Part shown: positions 26,535-35,096 of the stretch, piece by piece | Layout: each line of letters opens with the position of its first letter | Position numbering within the stretch: position 1 is the stretch's first letter | Source: Bin87 sp965208015 | GTDB taxonomy: Bacteria; Chloroflexota; Dehalococcoidia; Lucifugimonadales; UBA3495 | Length of the DNA: 64,000 bases | Assembly (NCBI GenBank): GCA_965208015.1 | Contig: OZ242309.1 | Coordinates: 806,001 to 870,000, forward strand | Direction: 5' to 3' | Made by a program: the position numbers and the translations under genes | The notes under the pieces: model-generated | The model's database searches: none | What the model was told of the DNA's origin: nothing | The model's input: only the letters and a program-made list of their open reading frames with translations

Positions 26535-27208
26535 GCATCCTCCACGACGAACCGGTAACCCGCGCCGTACACGGTCTGGATGGGCTGCCTGCTGTCGCGG
26601 TTGATGTGCCGGCGCAGTCGGGCCACCTGGTTGTCGATGGCGCGGTCAAACCCTTCAAACTCGTCGTTGAAGGTGAGCGAGATCAGCTGGTCGCGGGTGA
26701 GCACCTGGTTGGGGTGACGCATGAAGGTCGCCAGCAAGGCAATCTGTGCCTGGCTCAGGGGCACGGGCTTTTCATCGACCGTCACCGTCCGGGCGGCTTC
26801 GTTGAGCGTGATGCTGCCATGAGTGAGGACTTGCTGCACCTTGCCTTTGACCCGGCGCAGCACGGCGTGGGCGCGGGCGATGACCTCGTCTGGGTCGAAG
26901 GGTTTAACGATGTAGTCGTCGGCGCCGCTGTCCAACCCGTTGATGCGCTCTGCATGGGCCTCCCTGGCGGTGAGCATGATGATAGGAACGTCCGACTCCC
27001 GGCGCAGGATCCGGCACAGCTCCACCCCATCGAGACGGGGCAGCATCAGGTCCAGGATCAGCAGGTCAGGTTCCAGCTCCCGAGCCAGGTCCAGACCGGC
27101 TGCGCCGTCATGAGCGACCTCGGCCGAAAAACCGGCGCGTTCGAAGTAAACCTTGACCCAGTTGGCGATCCTGGTGTCGTCCTCGACAATCAATACCGCG
27201 CCGCTCAT
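26531..27208 (-). CDS. OmpR-family response regulator
   Basis: A 225-aa DNA-binding response regulator. The receiver domain has the acidic pocket VEDD, the phosphorylated Asp as D53 in LLILDLMLP, the conserved Thr/Ala in MLTARE and Lys in YIVKPFDPDE. A winged helix of the OmpR type follows (LATFMRHPNQVLTRDQLI to TVYGAGYRF). The partner kinase gene follows in the same operon with a 4-base overlap. The ATG at 27208 has GGAGGG 6 bases upstream and fits the receiver start; an earlier in-frame start adds 17 unrelated residues. Its targets are unknown; a direct repeat upstream of the lipoprotein gene is a candidate site. Confidence 0.93.
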   Translation of the reverse strand: MSGAVLIVEDDTRIANWVKVYFERAGFSAEVAHDGAAGLDLARELEPDLLILDLMLPRLDGVELCRILRRESDVPIIMLTAREAHAERINGLDSGADDYIVKPFDPDEVIARAHAVLRRVKGKVQQVLTHGSITLNEAARTVTVDEKPVPLSQAQIALLATFMRHPNQVLTRDQLISLTFNDEFEGFDRAIDNQVARLRRHINRDSRQPIQTVYGAGYRFVVEDA

Positions 27209-27343
27209 CAGCAGCCCTCCGGCGATGTTTGGCAGGACGCGGCGTCTCCAGGGAGACACCGCGTCGACAGGCTGGTGCTTTTGGGACTGATTATCTCACC
27301 GTGAGCTACAGGTCGAAATCTGCCCCAGAGAGTTGCAGCGGTT

Positions 27344-28492
27344 CTATCCGCCACCGCGGCGCTCTCCGCCGGATCCGTGTTCGCCGCGGGAACCATGTTC
27401 GCCACCGGACCGGCCATTGCCACCGTGTTCACCTCCGGCCTCACCGCCGCCAACCTCGGCGTGAGCCACCCATCCGGTGAACGACGCCTGGGTCGCGGGC
27501 AGGTAAACCCCAATGGCCTGTCCCGGAGCCATGTCCACCGGCACGGTGGGCCCGAGCTCGGCGCCGTTGGACAGGTGAACTTCGATCCTGACCTGGTTCA
27601 ACACGTTGCCTGTAGTGTTTTCGACAGCGCCGATGAAGGCGTTGCTGGCGGCGTCGTAGTTCAGGACCAATCGGGCGCCGCCCCGGATGGCATCGAAAGT
27701 TTCATCCAGAGCCAGTAAAGCCCCGCTGCCTTCTTCGCTCCCCGATGCGCCGCTCTCGCTGCCGGAGCCTTCTCCGCCGGGACCGTGGCCCTCGCCGCCG
27801 GCTCCTTCACTGCTGCTGCCTTCTGCGCCATGCGGAAGCGGGCCAGGGCCGCCGCAGTCAAATACCTCCATGTGGATCACGTACCCGTCGAAGGAGACCC
27901 CAGCGAGGTTGGGCTCGCTCGACACCGGGATGCTGGAAGTGGCCTGCTGTCCCGGATTCAGGTTCCCCAACTGGTCGGGTCCCAACTCGCCCACCGTCCG
28001 GGCACCGGACTTCAGGTGAGGTTCGGCCTGCACGTAGCACAGATTCTGGGAGAGGGTGTTCTGCACCGTTGAGCGGACGGTCTGGGTGGCCGCATCGTAG
28101 CTGGCGGATATGGCCATCCCACCAAGCGCGCCGTTCCAGGTCTGATCGAGGGGAGTGATGGGGCTGGACATGGCAGCTTCCCTGGCTGCTTCGTTGCCGG
28201 CTCCGCTGCTCTCCGGACCCTCCGGGCCATCGGGACCACTCTCGCTGCCGGCCTGAGCGCCCTCGGCTCCGCTGGCCTCATCGCTGTCGGAACCGCCGCC
28301 TTCGCCGCCAGAGCCGTGTTCACCGGCGGGTTCTCCGGTTGAGATTTCCTGCGTCGCGGTGGCCCTGCCGGCATCCCGGCCTTCGCCGATAACGGTGTCG
28401 TTGCCGCATCCCACCAGGACCGCCGCAGAGAGCATGACGGCCAGGATCGAAGCGCCCAAGAATGTCCTCGTCATTAACTTCTTAATAATCAT
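27344..28492 (-). CDS. Lipoprotein with two related domains and Gly/Ser/His-rich linkers
   Basis: A 382-aa secreted lipoprotein of unknown function. The lipobox is LVGC with C29. After a Gly/Ser/Glu-rich linker there is a domain at about residues 115-205, a second linker (Gly/Ser/Glu) and a related domain at about 265-355. The two share LDQTWNGALGG / LDETFDAIRGG, SYDAAT / NYDAAS and an ending GYVIHMEV / GWVAHAEV. The C-terminal tail has repeated GGEH units, which could chelate metal. GGAGG stands 7 bases before the ATG. The gene heads a same-strand run with the response regulator and kinase, so a role as the sensed or controlled surface protein of that pair is plausible. Confidence 0.75.
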   Translation of the reverse strand: MIIKKLMTRTFLGASILAVMLSAAVLVGCGNDTVIGEGRDAGRATATQEISTGEPAGEHGSGGEGGGSDSDEASGAEGAQAGSESGPDGPEGPESSGAGNEAAREAAMSSPITPLDQTWNGALGGMAISASYDAATQTVRSTVQNTLSQNLCYVQAEPHLKSGARTVGELGPDQLGNLNPGQQATSSIPVSSEPNLAGVSFDGYVIHMEVFDCGGPGPLPHGAEGSSSEGAGGEGHGPGGEGSGSESGASGSEEGSGALLALDETFDAIRGGARLVLNYDAASNAFIGAVENTTGNVLNQVRIEVHLSNGAELGPTVPVDMAPGQAIGVYLPATQASFTGWVAHAEVGGGEAGGEHGGNGRSGGEHGSRGEHGSGGERRGGG

Positions 28493-28549
28493 CTTTTCGC
28501 CTCCTTGTTTGGATTACCCACTTTGGCTACAAACCAAGTTAGAGGCGAA

Positions 28550-28569
28550 ATGTCGCAGAATTATGTCGC
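28550..28569 (-). promoter_or_regulatory. Direct repeat overlapping a possible -10 box
   Basis: atgtcgc occurs twice, separated by agaatt. On the minus strand a CATAAT box (28565-28560) lies inside it, about 70 bases before the lipoprotein ATG. OmpR-type regulators bind direct repeats, so this is a candidate site for the regulator of this operon. The 13-base period is longer than the usual 10-11. Confidence 0.3.
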
Positions 28570-28740
28570 GAAGAGACCATGATCGGAGATCTGCGAAACG
28601 GGATTGACGAGTGACCGACTGTATGGTGAGGCTCCCTGGATGCCGGCGGCAGGAACCAAGTCAACAAGCATCACGCCAATCACACCGCTTGCCGGGACGT
28701 AACCCAGCGGGATCAGGGTTATCGTATGAAATTACAATTG

Positions 28741-28770
28741 CGTCACTCCGGCGAGAGCCGGAGTCCAGAG
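28741..28770. repeat. Palindromic dispersed repeat (single copy)
   Basis: actccggc (28745-28752), a GAGA loop and the exact complement (28757-28764), flanked by cgtc and cagag. It is a variant of the pair at 41553-41629, with gtcA-T/C-TCC and TCCAGA ends in common, which identifies it as a REP-like family. Confidence 0.6.
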
Positions 28771-29017
28771 CCCATGATTGGCTTGATACTGGCAAGATAA
28801 AAGCCGACTTCGGTCACTGGGTATCGGCTTTCACCGGCATGGCGGCACTCAAAACGTTCCTATGAGATAGTCCTGCGGCAGGATCGGCGTTTATTGACGG
28901 CATCGCAAGTCCGCCCGTACACTGTGAATGCCAAGCGGATCTACCGCCGGGTGTAACGCCGGCCGTCCGCGTTGATAGCTTACAAGCTACGGCAATTGTC
29001 GTTGGAGGCTTTTTATC

Positions 29018-31117
29018 ATGGCCGGTTACCGCAAGCATGAAGCGCAGGAATGGGCCTGGCAAACCTTGAAGGGGCAATGGACCACGCTGGTCACGCCCTT
29101 CACGCCGGACAACCAGGTGGACACTGATGGCCTCCGCCGGAACATTCGTCATGTCCAGAGCTTGGGCGTGCGCGGCGGCGGTTGCACCTGGAACATGGGC
29201 GAATTCTGGAGCCTGACCGAAGGCGAGCGTCGCCTGGTGATGGACACGGTGGCCGACGAAGCCGCCGGTCATTGGCTCATCGGCGCGCACGTGACCGACA
29301 CCTCACTGCGGGAAAGCATTGCGCTGGCCCAGCACGCCGAACGCCGGGGCTTCGACCTGTTGATCATTGCTCCCTCATACATGGTGACCAAGACTGAAGA
29401 CCAGGTGGTCGACTTCGTGCGCCAGGTGGCCGAAAACACTGAGCTGGCGATGATGTTTTACAACTCGCCCCAGTTCGGCATCACCATCAGTCCGCAGGGC
29501 TTGAAGCGGCTCTGCGCCATCCCCAACGTCGTCGGCGTCAAAGAAGCAAGCTTCAATCAGCAAATCTCCATTGAAACCCACCTCCTGGTGGGCCGCGACG
29601 CGGTCATCAGCACACCGGACGAGTGGATATTCCACAAGGCCAAGGAACTGGGCTTCCACCAGCAGGTGATGTTCGCCAACACCTCCGACTGGCGGTTCGA
29701 CACCCCCCGGCATAACTACTACACCCAGTTCATCGACCGGGCCACCGCCGGCAACCTCGATGTGGACTTCTACAACCACTATTTGAAGGACATCAAGGCG
29801 CTGTCCGACAAGTGGTGGGGCGGCACCATGAAAAAAACCGGCGGCGCTCTCCCCGTGGCCATGTGCAAGGCTTGGGGCGAAATGATGGGCATGGCCGGTG
29901 GAAGCGTCCGCGCGCCGCTGCATGACCTTACTCACGAGGAGAAGGTCGAGCTGTGGAGCGAGCTGGAACCCCTGCTCCCACGGGCCGCAGCACCGGCCGC
30001 TCCGGCGCGGGAAGTGATCCACGGGCGCCCACATGCCCCCTGGCTCAACGGCAACGGCGCGCGCGATGGGCGGAGCGGCCTTTCCGAGTCAGGCATGATG
30101 CTGCTGGTGAGCGCCCAGAACCGGGCCGAGGCACTGGAAGCCGACCGGGGCGGCGCCGACATCATCGACCTGAAGAACCTCCAGGAAGCCCTGGTGGGAT
30201 CAGCACATCCCAGCCTGGTCCGGGAAGTGCGGGAGCTCATCTCCCCCGAAAAGCACGTCAGCGTTACCCTCGGCGTCGTGCCCAACCAGCCGGGCACCGT
30301 CGCGATGGCGGTCCACGCCGCTGCCTTGATGGACGCGACCTCAGTTAAAGTCGGCTTCCAGGTTGCGGATTACGAAACCGCCGTTGAGGTGCTGCGGGAG
30401 TCCCGAGCGGCCATCGGCAACGCCGAGACCAAGCTGATCGGTTCGCTGTTCGCCGACAACCTGCTCTTCGAGGGCGGTCTCGATCCCCACCTGATGGGCC
30501 AGTTGGCCATCGACGGCGAGTGCGACGGCTTCTTGATCGACACTCTCACCAAGGACGGGCGGAACCTGTTCGACTTCATGCCGGAACCCGTGTTACGGGA
30601 CATGGTGATGGAGGCCAAGCAGGCCGGCCTGAGCACCGCGCTGAGCGGTCACCTCAAGCTGGAGAACCTGGACGAGTTGGCACGCATCAACCCCGACATC
30701 GTCGGTGTCCGCGGTGCCGTGTGCTCCAGCGGCGAGCGAGACCGCGCCGTGGCCTGGGAAGCTGTAGCCTACTTCAAGGAGCAGCTGGATCTTCGCAAGA
30801 CCGGCGTGATCGACGTGCGCGCTCCCGTGGGTGTTGCCGCCACCGGGAATGGCTACGGCAACGGAAATGGTCATGGAAACGGTTGGACTGTGATCGATGG
30901 TCGCGGTAAGAACTGCGCCGGCGTCATCGCCGCTTTGAGTCGCCAGATGGAGTACGACCGCGCTTCCTTCGTCGAGGCCATCCTCCACGACGCCCTGAAC
31001 ATCTACGACGTAATCTACTGGGCTGAACAGGCCGGACATCGTCTGTTGACCCAGCGCAAAGAAAACGACGGTACACTCAGGGTGCTGATCGAGCCCTACG
31101 GCAACGGCAACCACTGA
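29018..31117 (+). CDS. Triple fusion: DapA-like aldolase, MfnB-like synthase, TusA-like domain
   Basis: A 699-aa protein with three parts. Residues about 15-325 are a dihydrodipicolinate synthase-like (DapA) barrel with the Schiff-base lysine K175 (VVGVKEAS) and MFYNSP. Residues about 350-590 match (5-formylfuran-3-yl)methyl phosphate synthase (MfnB), the enzyme that makes the furan of methanofuran from two glyceraldehyde 3-phosphates: GGADIID-LK with D384 and K386, SVKVGF with K444, D508-TLTK512-DG and IVGVRGAVC. Residues about 625-697 look TusA-like, with C633 followed by Ala where TusA has Pro, and WAEQAGHRLL. A Gly/Asn-rich linker (GNGYGNGNGHGNG) separates parts two and three. The combined function is unknown. 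Both TIM-barrel parts keep catalytic residues; the third call is the least certain. Confidence 0.8.
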   Translation: MAGYRKHEAQEWAWQTLKGQWTTLVTPFTPDNQVDTDGLRRNIRHVQSLGVRGGGCTWNMGEFWSLTEGERRLVMDTVADEAAGHWLIGAHVTDTSLRESIALAQHAERRGFDLLIIAPSYMVTKTEDQVVDFVRQVAENTELAMMFYNSPQFGITISPQGLKRLCAIPNVVGVKEASFNQQISIETHLLVGRDAVISTPDEWIFHKAKELGFHQQVMFANTSDWRFDTPRHNYYTQFIDRATAGNLDVDFYNHYLKDIKALSDKWWGGTMKKTGGALPVAMCKAWGEMMGMAGGSVRAPLHDLTHEEKVELWSELEPLLPRAAAPAAPAREVIHGRPHAPWLNGNGARDGRSGLSESGMMLLVSAQNRAEALEADRGGADIIDLKNLQEALVGSAHPSLVREVRELISPEKHVSVTLGVVPNQPGTVAMAVHAAALMDATSVKVGFQVADYETAVEVLRESRAAIGNAETKLIGSLFADNLLFEGGLDPHLMGQLAIDGECDGFLIDTLTKDGRNLFDFMPEPVLRDMVMEAKQAGLSTALSGHLKLENLDELARINPDIVGVRGAVCSSGERDRAVAWEAVAYFKEQLDLRKTGVIDVRAPVGVAATGNGYGNGNGHGNGWTVIDGRGKNCAGVIAALSRQMEYDRASFVEAILHDALNIYDVIYWAEQAGHRLLTQRKENDGTLRVLIEPYGNGNH

Positions 31118-31150
31118 TTGCCTGACGGACGACATAAACGGACTTTCTCT

Positions 31151-31172
31151 GGGGCGGGGGTGATCCCGCCCC
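31151..31172 (+). terminator. GC-rich hairpin after the fusion gene
   Basis: ggggcggg (31151-31158) pairs with cccgcccc (31165-31172) across a 6-base loop, 33 bases after the stop codon. It is followed by AAACG, not by T residues, so termination is likely but not certain. Confidence 0.5.
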
Positions 31173-31195
31173 AAACGATTCCGGTTGCCGGTTCG

Positions 31196-31224
31196 TTGAC
31201 CCGGTTTTCGGCCCGCCATATAAT
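31196..31224 (+). promoter_or_regulatory. Strong sigma70 promoter of the molybdenum hydroxylase operon
   Basis: TTGACC (31196-31201), a 17-base spacer and a perfect TATAAT (31219-31224). The predicted start is some 70 bases before the ATG of the FAD subunit gene. It is one of the best promoter matches in the window. Confidence 0.75.
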
Positions 31225-31300
31225 CCCCGCAGACTGACGCCAAGTGGGTATTCCGCAAACGAGATCACCCGCACGCTGGCGTCGGCGTTGGAGGGCTGAT

Positions 31301-32221
31301 ATGGCTCGTTTCGACTACCTGGAGCCGCATTCCCTTGATGAGGCGCTCGGGATGCTGGAGGAACACGGTGACCGGGCCCGACTGGTAGCAGGGAGCACCG
31401 ATTTTCTGGTCCGCTGGCGCACCGGGTTCTGGCGACCGGAGGCTGTGGTTTGCATGCAGCACGTCCCTGGGTTGGACGGCTTGAGTTTCAACGATGACGA
31501 CGGCCTGTCCATCGGCGCGATGGTCACGGTCCAGGACATTGAGCAGAGCGAGGTGGTCCGGACTCGGTATCCGGCATTAGCCGCCGGCGCCACCGCCTTC
31601 GCCGGTGTGCAGGTGCGCAATCTTGCCACCGTCGTCGGAAACGTCTGCAACGCCTCGCCGGCCGGGGACACGCTGCCGGCGCTGCTGGCTTACGACGCCC
31701 AGTGCCGCATCGTGGGTTGCAGCGGTGAGCGCTGGTTGCCGTTGACTGACGTTTTCGTGGGCCCCGGGCAAACCGCGCTGGCCGCGGGCGAGATCATGAC
31801 GGAGATCCGTCTGCCCACTCCTCCGCTGAACTCCGGCGGCCTGTACATCAAGCACAGCCCGCGCGGCGCGATGGATATATCTGCCGTGGGAGCAGCCTCC
31901 GTGGTAAGCATCGGATCCGACGGTGCCTGCGCATCGGTACGCATCGCGCTGGGCGCGGTCGCGCCGACGCCCATGCGCGCCTTCGGAGCCGAGGGTCGCC
32001 TGGTAGGACAAACGCCAACCGACGCCAATATTGCCGAGTCGGCCCGGATTGCGGCCCAAGCCTGTAGTCCCATCGCTGACGTGCGCAGCGGCGCGGAGTA
32101 TCGCCGGGAGATCGCCCAGGTGCTCACCGAGCGCACTTTGAGACACGCCGCGCAAACCGCGGTCGGCGGCGTTGCCGATTACGATGATATCCGGCGTCTG
32201 GCCGTGCAAACCGCCTGGTAA
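31301..32221 (+). CDS. Molybdenum hydroxylase FAD subunit (CoxM/xanthine dehydrogenase subunit M type)
   Basis: The medium, FAD-binding subunit, 306 aa, that takes electrons from the iron-sulfur subunit. It carries the FAD motifs LVAGSTDFLV (variant of AGGTDLL) near residue 30, and VQVRNLATVVGNVCNASPAGD near residue 105, followed by the C-terminal CO dehydrogenase flavoprotein domain. The ATG at 31301 has GGAGGG 5 bases upstream and is preferred over an earlier in-frame GTG that gives an Arg-rich tail. It is the first gene of the M-S-L operon. The substrate cannot be read from this subunit. Confidence 0.9.
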   Translation: MARFDYLEPHSLDEALGMLEEHGDRARLVAGSTDFLVRWRTGFWRPEAVVCMQHVPGLDGLSFNDDDGLSIGAMVTVQDIEQSEVVRTRYPALAAGATAFAGVQVRNLATVVGNVCNASPAGDTLPALLAYDAQCRIVGCSGERWLPLTDVFVGPGQTALAAGEIMTEIRLPTPPLNSGGLYIKHSPRGAMDISAVGAASVVSIGSDGACASVRIALGAVAPTPMRAFGAEGRLVGQTPTDANIAESARIAAQACSPIADVRSGAEYRREIAQVLTERTLRHAAQTAVGGVADYDDIRRLAVQTAW

Positions 32222-32242
32222 CCGGCCCACGAGGTTGATGAG

Positions 32243-32719
32243 ATGAAACAGCCGCTCAATCTGAACGTCAACGGCGAAAACCGGCTGATGCTGGTGGAGC
32301 CGGACTATTCCCTGCTGGATTGCCTGCGCGACGACGCGCATTTGACCGGAACCAAGAAGGGCTGCGATGAGGGAGACTGCGGGGCCTGCACCGTCCTCAT
32401 GGACGGCAAGCCGGTGACTTCGTGCCTGGTCCTGGCCCACAGCGCCCACGCTTCCGCCATCACCACCATCGAGGGCCTGGCCAGAGTGGATGGTCTCAGC
32501 CCGGTGCAAAAAGCCTTCGTGGAGCACGGCGGCCTGCAGTGCGGGTTCTGCATCCCGGGGCTTATCATGTCGGCTACCGGGTTCCTTCAGGACAACCCGA
32601 ACCCCACCGAGGAAGACGTCCGCTTCGCCATCGGCGGTAACCTGTGCCGGTGCACCGGCTACGCCCGCGTGGTAGAGGCGGTCATGGCCGCGGCTGAGGA
32701 AATGCGAACAACTAGCTAA
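32243..32719 (+). CDS. Molybdenum hydroxylase iron-sulfur subunit (CoxS type)
   Basis: The small subunit, 158 aa, with two [2Fe-2S] clusters. The plant-ferredoxin-like cluster is held by C41, C46, C49 and C61 (GCDEGDCGACT) and the second, helical domain by C100, C103, C135 and C137 (CGFC and CRCTGY). All eight ligands are present. It passes electrons from the molybdenum centre to the FAD subunit. The gene lies 21 bases after the M subunit gene. Confidence 0.95.
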   Translation: MKQPLNLNVNGENRLMLVEPDYSLLDCLRDDAHLTGTKKGCDEGDCGACTVLMDGKPVTSCLVLAHSAHASAITTIEGLARVDGLSPVQKAFVEHGGLQCGFCIPGLIMSATGFLQDNPNPTEEDVRFAIGGNLCRCTGYARVVEAVMAAAEEMRTTS

Positions 32720-32753
32720 CCGTCCCGCTCCAGCAACGATGGAGGCACATGCA

Positions 32754-35036
32754 ATGACAACGCAGTTCAAAGTCTTGGAGCGCAATCATCCTCGTGTCGA
32801 TGCGTACGATAAGGTCACCGGGCGCGCCGCCTATGCGTCCGACGTATACCTCCCCGGCATGCTGGCGTGCAAGTTGCTTCCCAGCACACGAAACCATGCC
32901 CGCATCGTCCGGCTGGACACCAGCAAGGCGGAAGCTCACCCGGGCGTGCGGTGCGTCATCACCGGAACCGATTTCCCGGATATCCGGTACGGGTCCGGCG
33001 CCCTGCGTGACCGGTACGTCATGCCGCGCGAAGTCGTAAATTTCGTCGGCGAACCCATAGCAGCGGTGGCTGCGGACGACGAAGCCACCGCCCAGGAAGC
33101 CGTCGAGCTCATCGAGGTTGAGTACGAGGACCTGCCGTCGGTGGTCAACCCGCTGTCCGCAATGGGTGCTGACGCTGCCACGGTTCACCCGGAGTTGGAG
33201 GAATACGAGGGTTACGGGTTCACCTTGGGGCACAACGTCAGCACGCTGCTGGACGCGGACCGGGGAGACGTCGAACAGGCTTTCCAGGACGCCGACGTCG
33301 TGGTGGAGGACGTGTACCGATCACAGGGCATCAACCAGGGTTTCCTAGAACCCATGGCGTGCGTGGCGGATGTGGAACCCAATGGCCGCCTGGTCGTTTA
33401 CGCTTCTACTCAGGGTCCCTACCAGATCCGGGCCGCGCTGGCCGGCGCGCTCGAAATCCCGGTGTCGCGGATCCGCGTGGTTCCCATGGAACTCGGTGGC
33501 GGTTTTGGCGCCAAGTTGCGGCTGGCATTTGAGGCTTTCCCTGCCCTCCTGGCGATGAAAACCGGGCGACCCGTGAAGTTGGTGAACACCCGCGAGGAAG
33601 TGTTCACCATGAACGGCCCGCGCCTCCCCGTAACCAACTACATCCGATCCGGGGTGATGCGCGACGGAACTATCATGGCCCGCGAAGCTTACACGATCTT
33701 CGACGTGGGAGCGTACCTGGGCGCCGGCCCCAACTCCGGCATCGGTCACGGCATCGGGGCCTACAACGTGCCCAACTTCCGGCTGCGCTCCTACGGCGTG
33801 TACACCAACAAGATCTACGTCGGCTCTTACCGGGCCTCCGGCGTCGCCGACATGACATTTGCCGTGGAGTCCCACATGGACCGCATCGCCCACGAAATTG
33901 GGATGGATCCATACGACCTGCGGGTGAAGAACGCCCTGCGCGAAGGCGATGTTTCCGTAAGCGGGGCCGTGGTGCCCACCAACGGGCTCATGGAAACCCT
34001 CGAGGCGATTAAGGAAAAGATAGGCTGGCCTCGGGATTTGGAGGACGGACACGGAGTTGGCTTGGCGCTGTGCGAGTGGAGGAGCGGCAGCGGCCCGTCC
34101 ACGGCGTCGATCAGTGTCAACGACGACGGGACGGTGAGCCTGCTGACGGGTTCGGTTGACATCTCCGGCAGTGACACCTCCCTGGCCGCCATTGCCGCCG
34201 AGGCCCTGGGTATCCCCATGGACAAGGTGATTGTAGCCAAGCGCGACACCGACCTGGCTCCATACACCGGGCAATCGGGCGGCAGCCGCATCGTGTACAG
34301 CCAGGGCACTGCGGTGCAGCGCGCGGCTGAGGACACGGTGCGAAAGCTCACGGCTCTCGCCGCGGAGCGGCTGGGTGTCCCGGAGGACGCGCTGGACTGC
34401 GAAGACGGTCGCGTCTACGTGATGGATAACGAGCCGCAGGGCCTGACGTTCGCCCAATTGGCTGCCGCCAGCATCACCTCCCGCGGCGGCCCGATCATCG
34501 GAACTGCCGCCCTTTCCAGTATGCCTTACACGCCCGTGTTCGCTGCTCAGGCCGCCGAGGTCAAGGTCGATCGACAGACCGGCCAGGTCAAGTTGCTCCG
34601 TTATATCCAGGCCCAAGACGTTGGGACCGCCATCAACCCCATGGCCGTCGAGGGCCAGTTGGACGGCGGAGTGGTTCAGGGCATTGGACGGGCGCTGACC
34701 GAAGACCAGCAATTTGACCCGGAGACGGGCGCGGTTCGGAATCCATCCTTCGCGTCCTACCTGATGCCGCTGGCCATCGACCTGCCGGAACTGGAGAACG
34801 TGCTGATCAACGTGCCGGCGCCGGATGGGCCTTTCGGCGCGCGCGCCGTGGCCGAGCCGCCCGGCTTCGGCCCGCCGGCCGCCATCGCCAACGCGGTGTA
34901 CGACGCCGTTGGCGTTCGCGTCAAGGAGTTGCCCCTGTCAGGGGAGCGCGTGCTCGCCGCGTTGAACGGGCAGAACGCTGACATCGACTTCGACGTGGAT
35001 GCTCTCCGTAGAGCGGAGGGTCTCGCCGCCGATTGA
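32754..35036 (+). CDS. Molybdenum hydroxylase catalytic subunit (xanthine dehydrogenase family, CoxL-like)
   Basis: The large subunit, 760 aa, binding molybdenum cytosine dinucleotide-type cofactor. The aldehyde oxidase domains are in order: ARIVRLDTSKAEAHPGV near the N-terminus, GGGFGAKLR near 250, the active-site loop S358-YRASG and, near the C-terminus, AEPPGFGPPAAIANAV with the catalytic Glu as E701. The loop lacks the Cys of true CO dehydrogenase (AYxCSFR) and is not the AYRGAGR form, so CO oxidation is unlikely; oxidation of an aldehyde, purine or heterocycle is more probable. The second ATG is chosen since GGAGG is 8 bases upstream. Confidence 0.92.
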   Translation: MTTQFKVLERNHPRVDAYDKVTGRAAYASDVYLPGMLACKLLPSTRNHARIVRLDTSKAEAHPGVRCVITGTDFPDIRYGSGALRDRYVMPREVVNFVGEPIAAVAADDEATAQEAVELIEVEYEDLPSVVNPLSAMGADAATVHPELEEYEGYGFTLGHNVSTLLDADRGDVEQAFQDADVVVEDVYRSQGINQGFLEPMACVADVEPNGRLVVYASTQGPYQIRAALAGALEIPVSRIRVVPMELGGGFGAKLRLAFEAFPALLAMKTGRPVKLVNTREEVFTMNGPRLPVTNYIRSGVMRDGTIMAREAYTIFDVGAYLGAGPNSGIGHGIGAYNVPNFRLRSYGVYTNKIYVGSYRASGVADMTFAVESHMDRIAHEIGMDPYDLRVKNALREGDVSVSGAVVPTNGLMETLEAIKEKIGWPRDLEDGHGVGLALCEWRSGSGPSTASISVNDDGTVSLLTGSVDISGSDTSLAAIAAEALGIPMDKVIVAKRDTDLAPYTGQSGGSRIVYSQGTAVQRAAEDTVRKLTALAAERLGVPEDALDCEDGRVYVMDNEPQGLTFAQLAAASITSRGGPIIGTAALSSMPYTPVFAAQAAEVKVDRQTGQVKLLRYIQAQDVGTAINPMAVEGQLDGGVVQGIGRALTEDQQFDPETGAVRNPSFASYLMPLAIDLPELENVLINVPAPDGPFGARAVAEPPGFGPPAAIANAVYDAVGVRVKELPLSGERVLAALNGQNADIDFDVDALRRAEGLAAD

Positions 35037-35056
35037 TCCACAACAGTACGACTTTC

Positions 35057-35090
35057 AACGAGGGCGGGCGCCAGCTCGCCCTCGTTTTTT
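35057..35090 (+). terminator. Rho-independent terminator of the molybdenum hydroxylase operon
   Basis: A 10-base-pair stem (aacgagggcg at 35057-35066 with cgccctcgtt at 35077-35086), a 10-base loop and a run of T to 35090, 20 bases after the stop codon. A textbook intrinsic terminator on the plus strand. Confidence 0.9.
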
Positions 35091-35096
35091 GTTGGG

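Larger units (their letters stand above)
28493..29017. other. Divergent intergenic region with repeat elements
   Basis: No gene is supported in these 525 bases. From left to right they hold the leader of the lipoprotein gene with an imperfect inverted repeat (28520-28540), a direct repeat (28550-28569), a singlet palindromic repeat (28741-28770), and the upstream region of the triple-fusion gene with GGAGG 9 bases before its ATG. A reading frame at 28611-28865 is not codon-biased and overlaps the repeat. Confidence 0.6.

Noticed and set aside
28611..28865. A possible small gene on the plus strand
   Set aside because: It has no ribosome site or recognisable fold and contains a palindromic repeat.
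32754..35036. Aerobic CO dehydrogenase
   Set aside because: The catalytic loop lacks the Cys of the AYxCSFR motif, so the general molybdenum hydroxylase call was kept.
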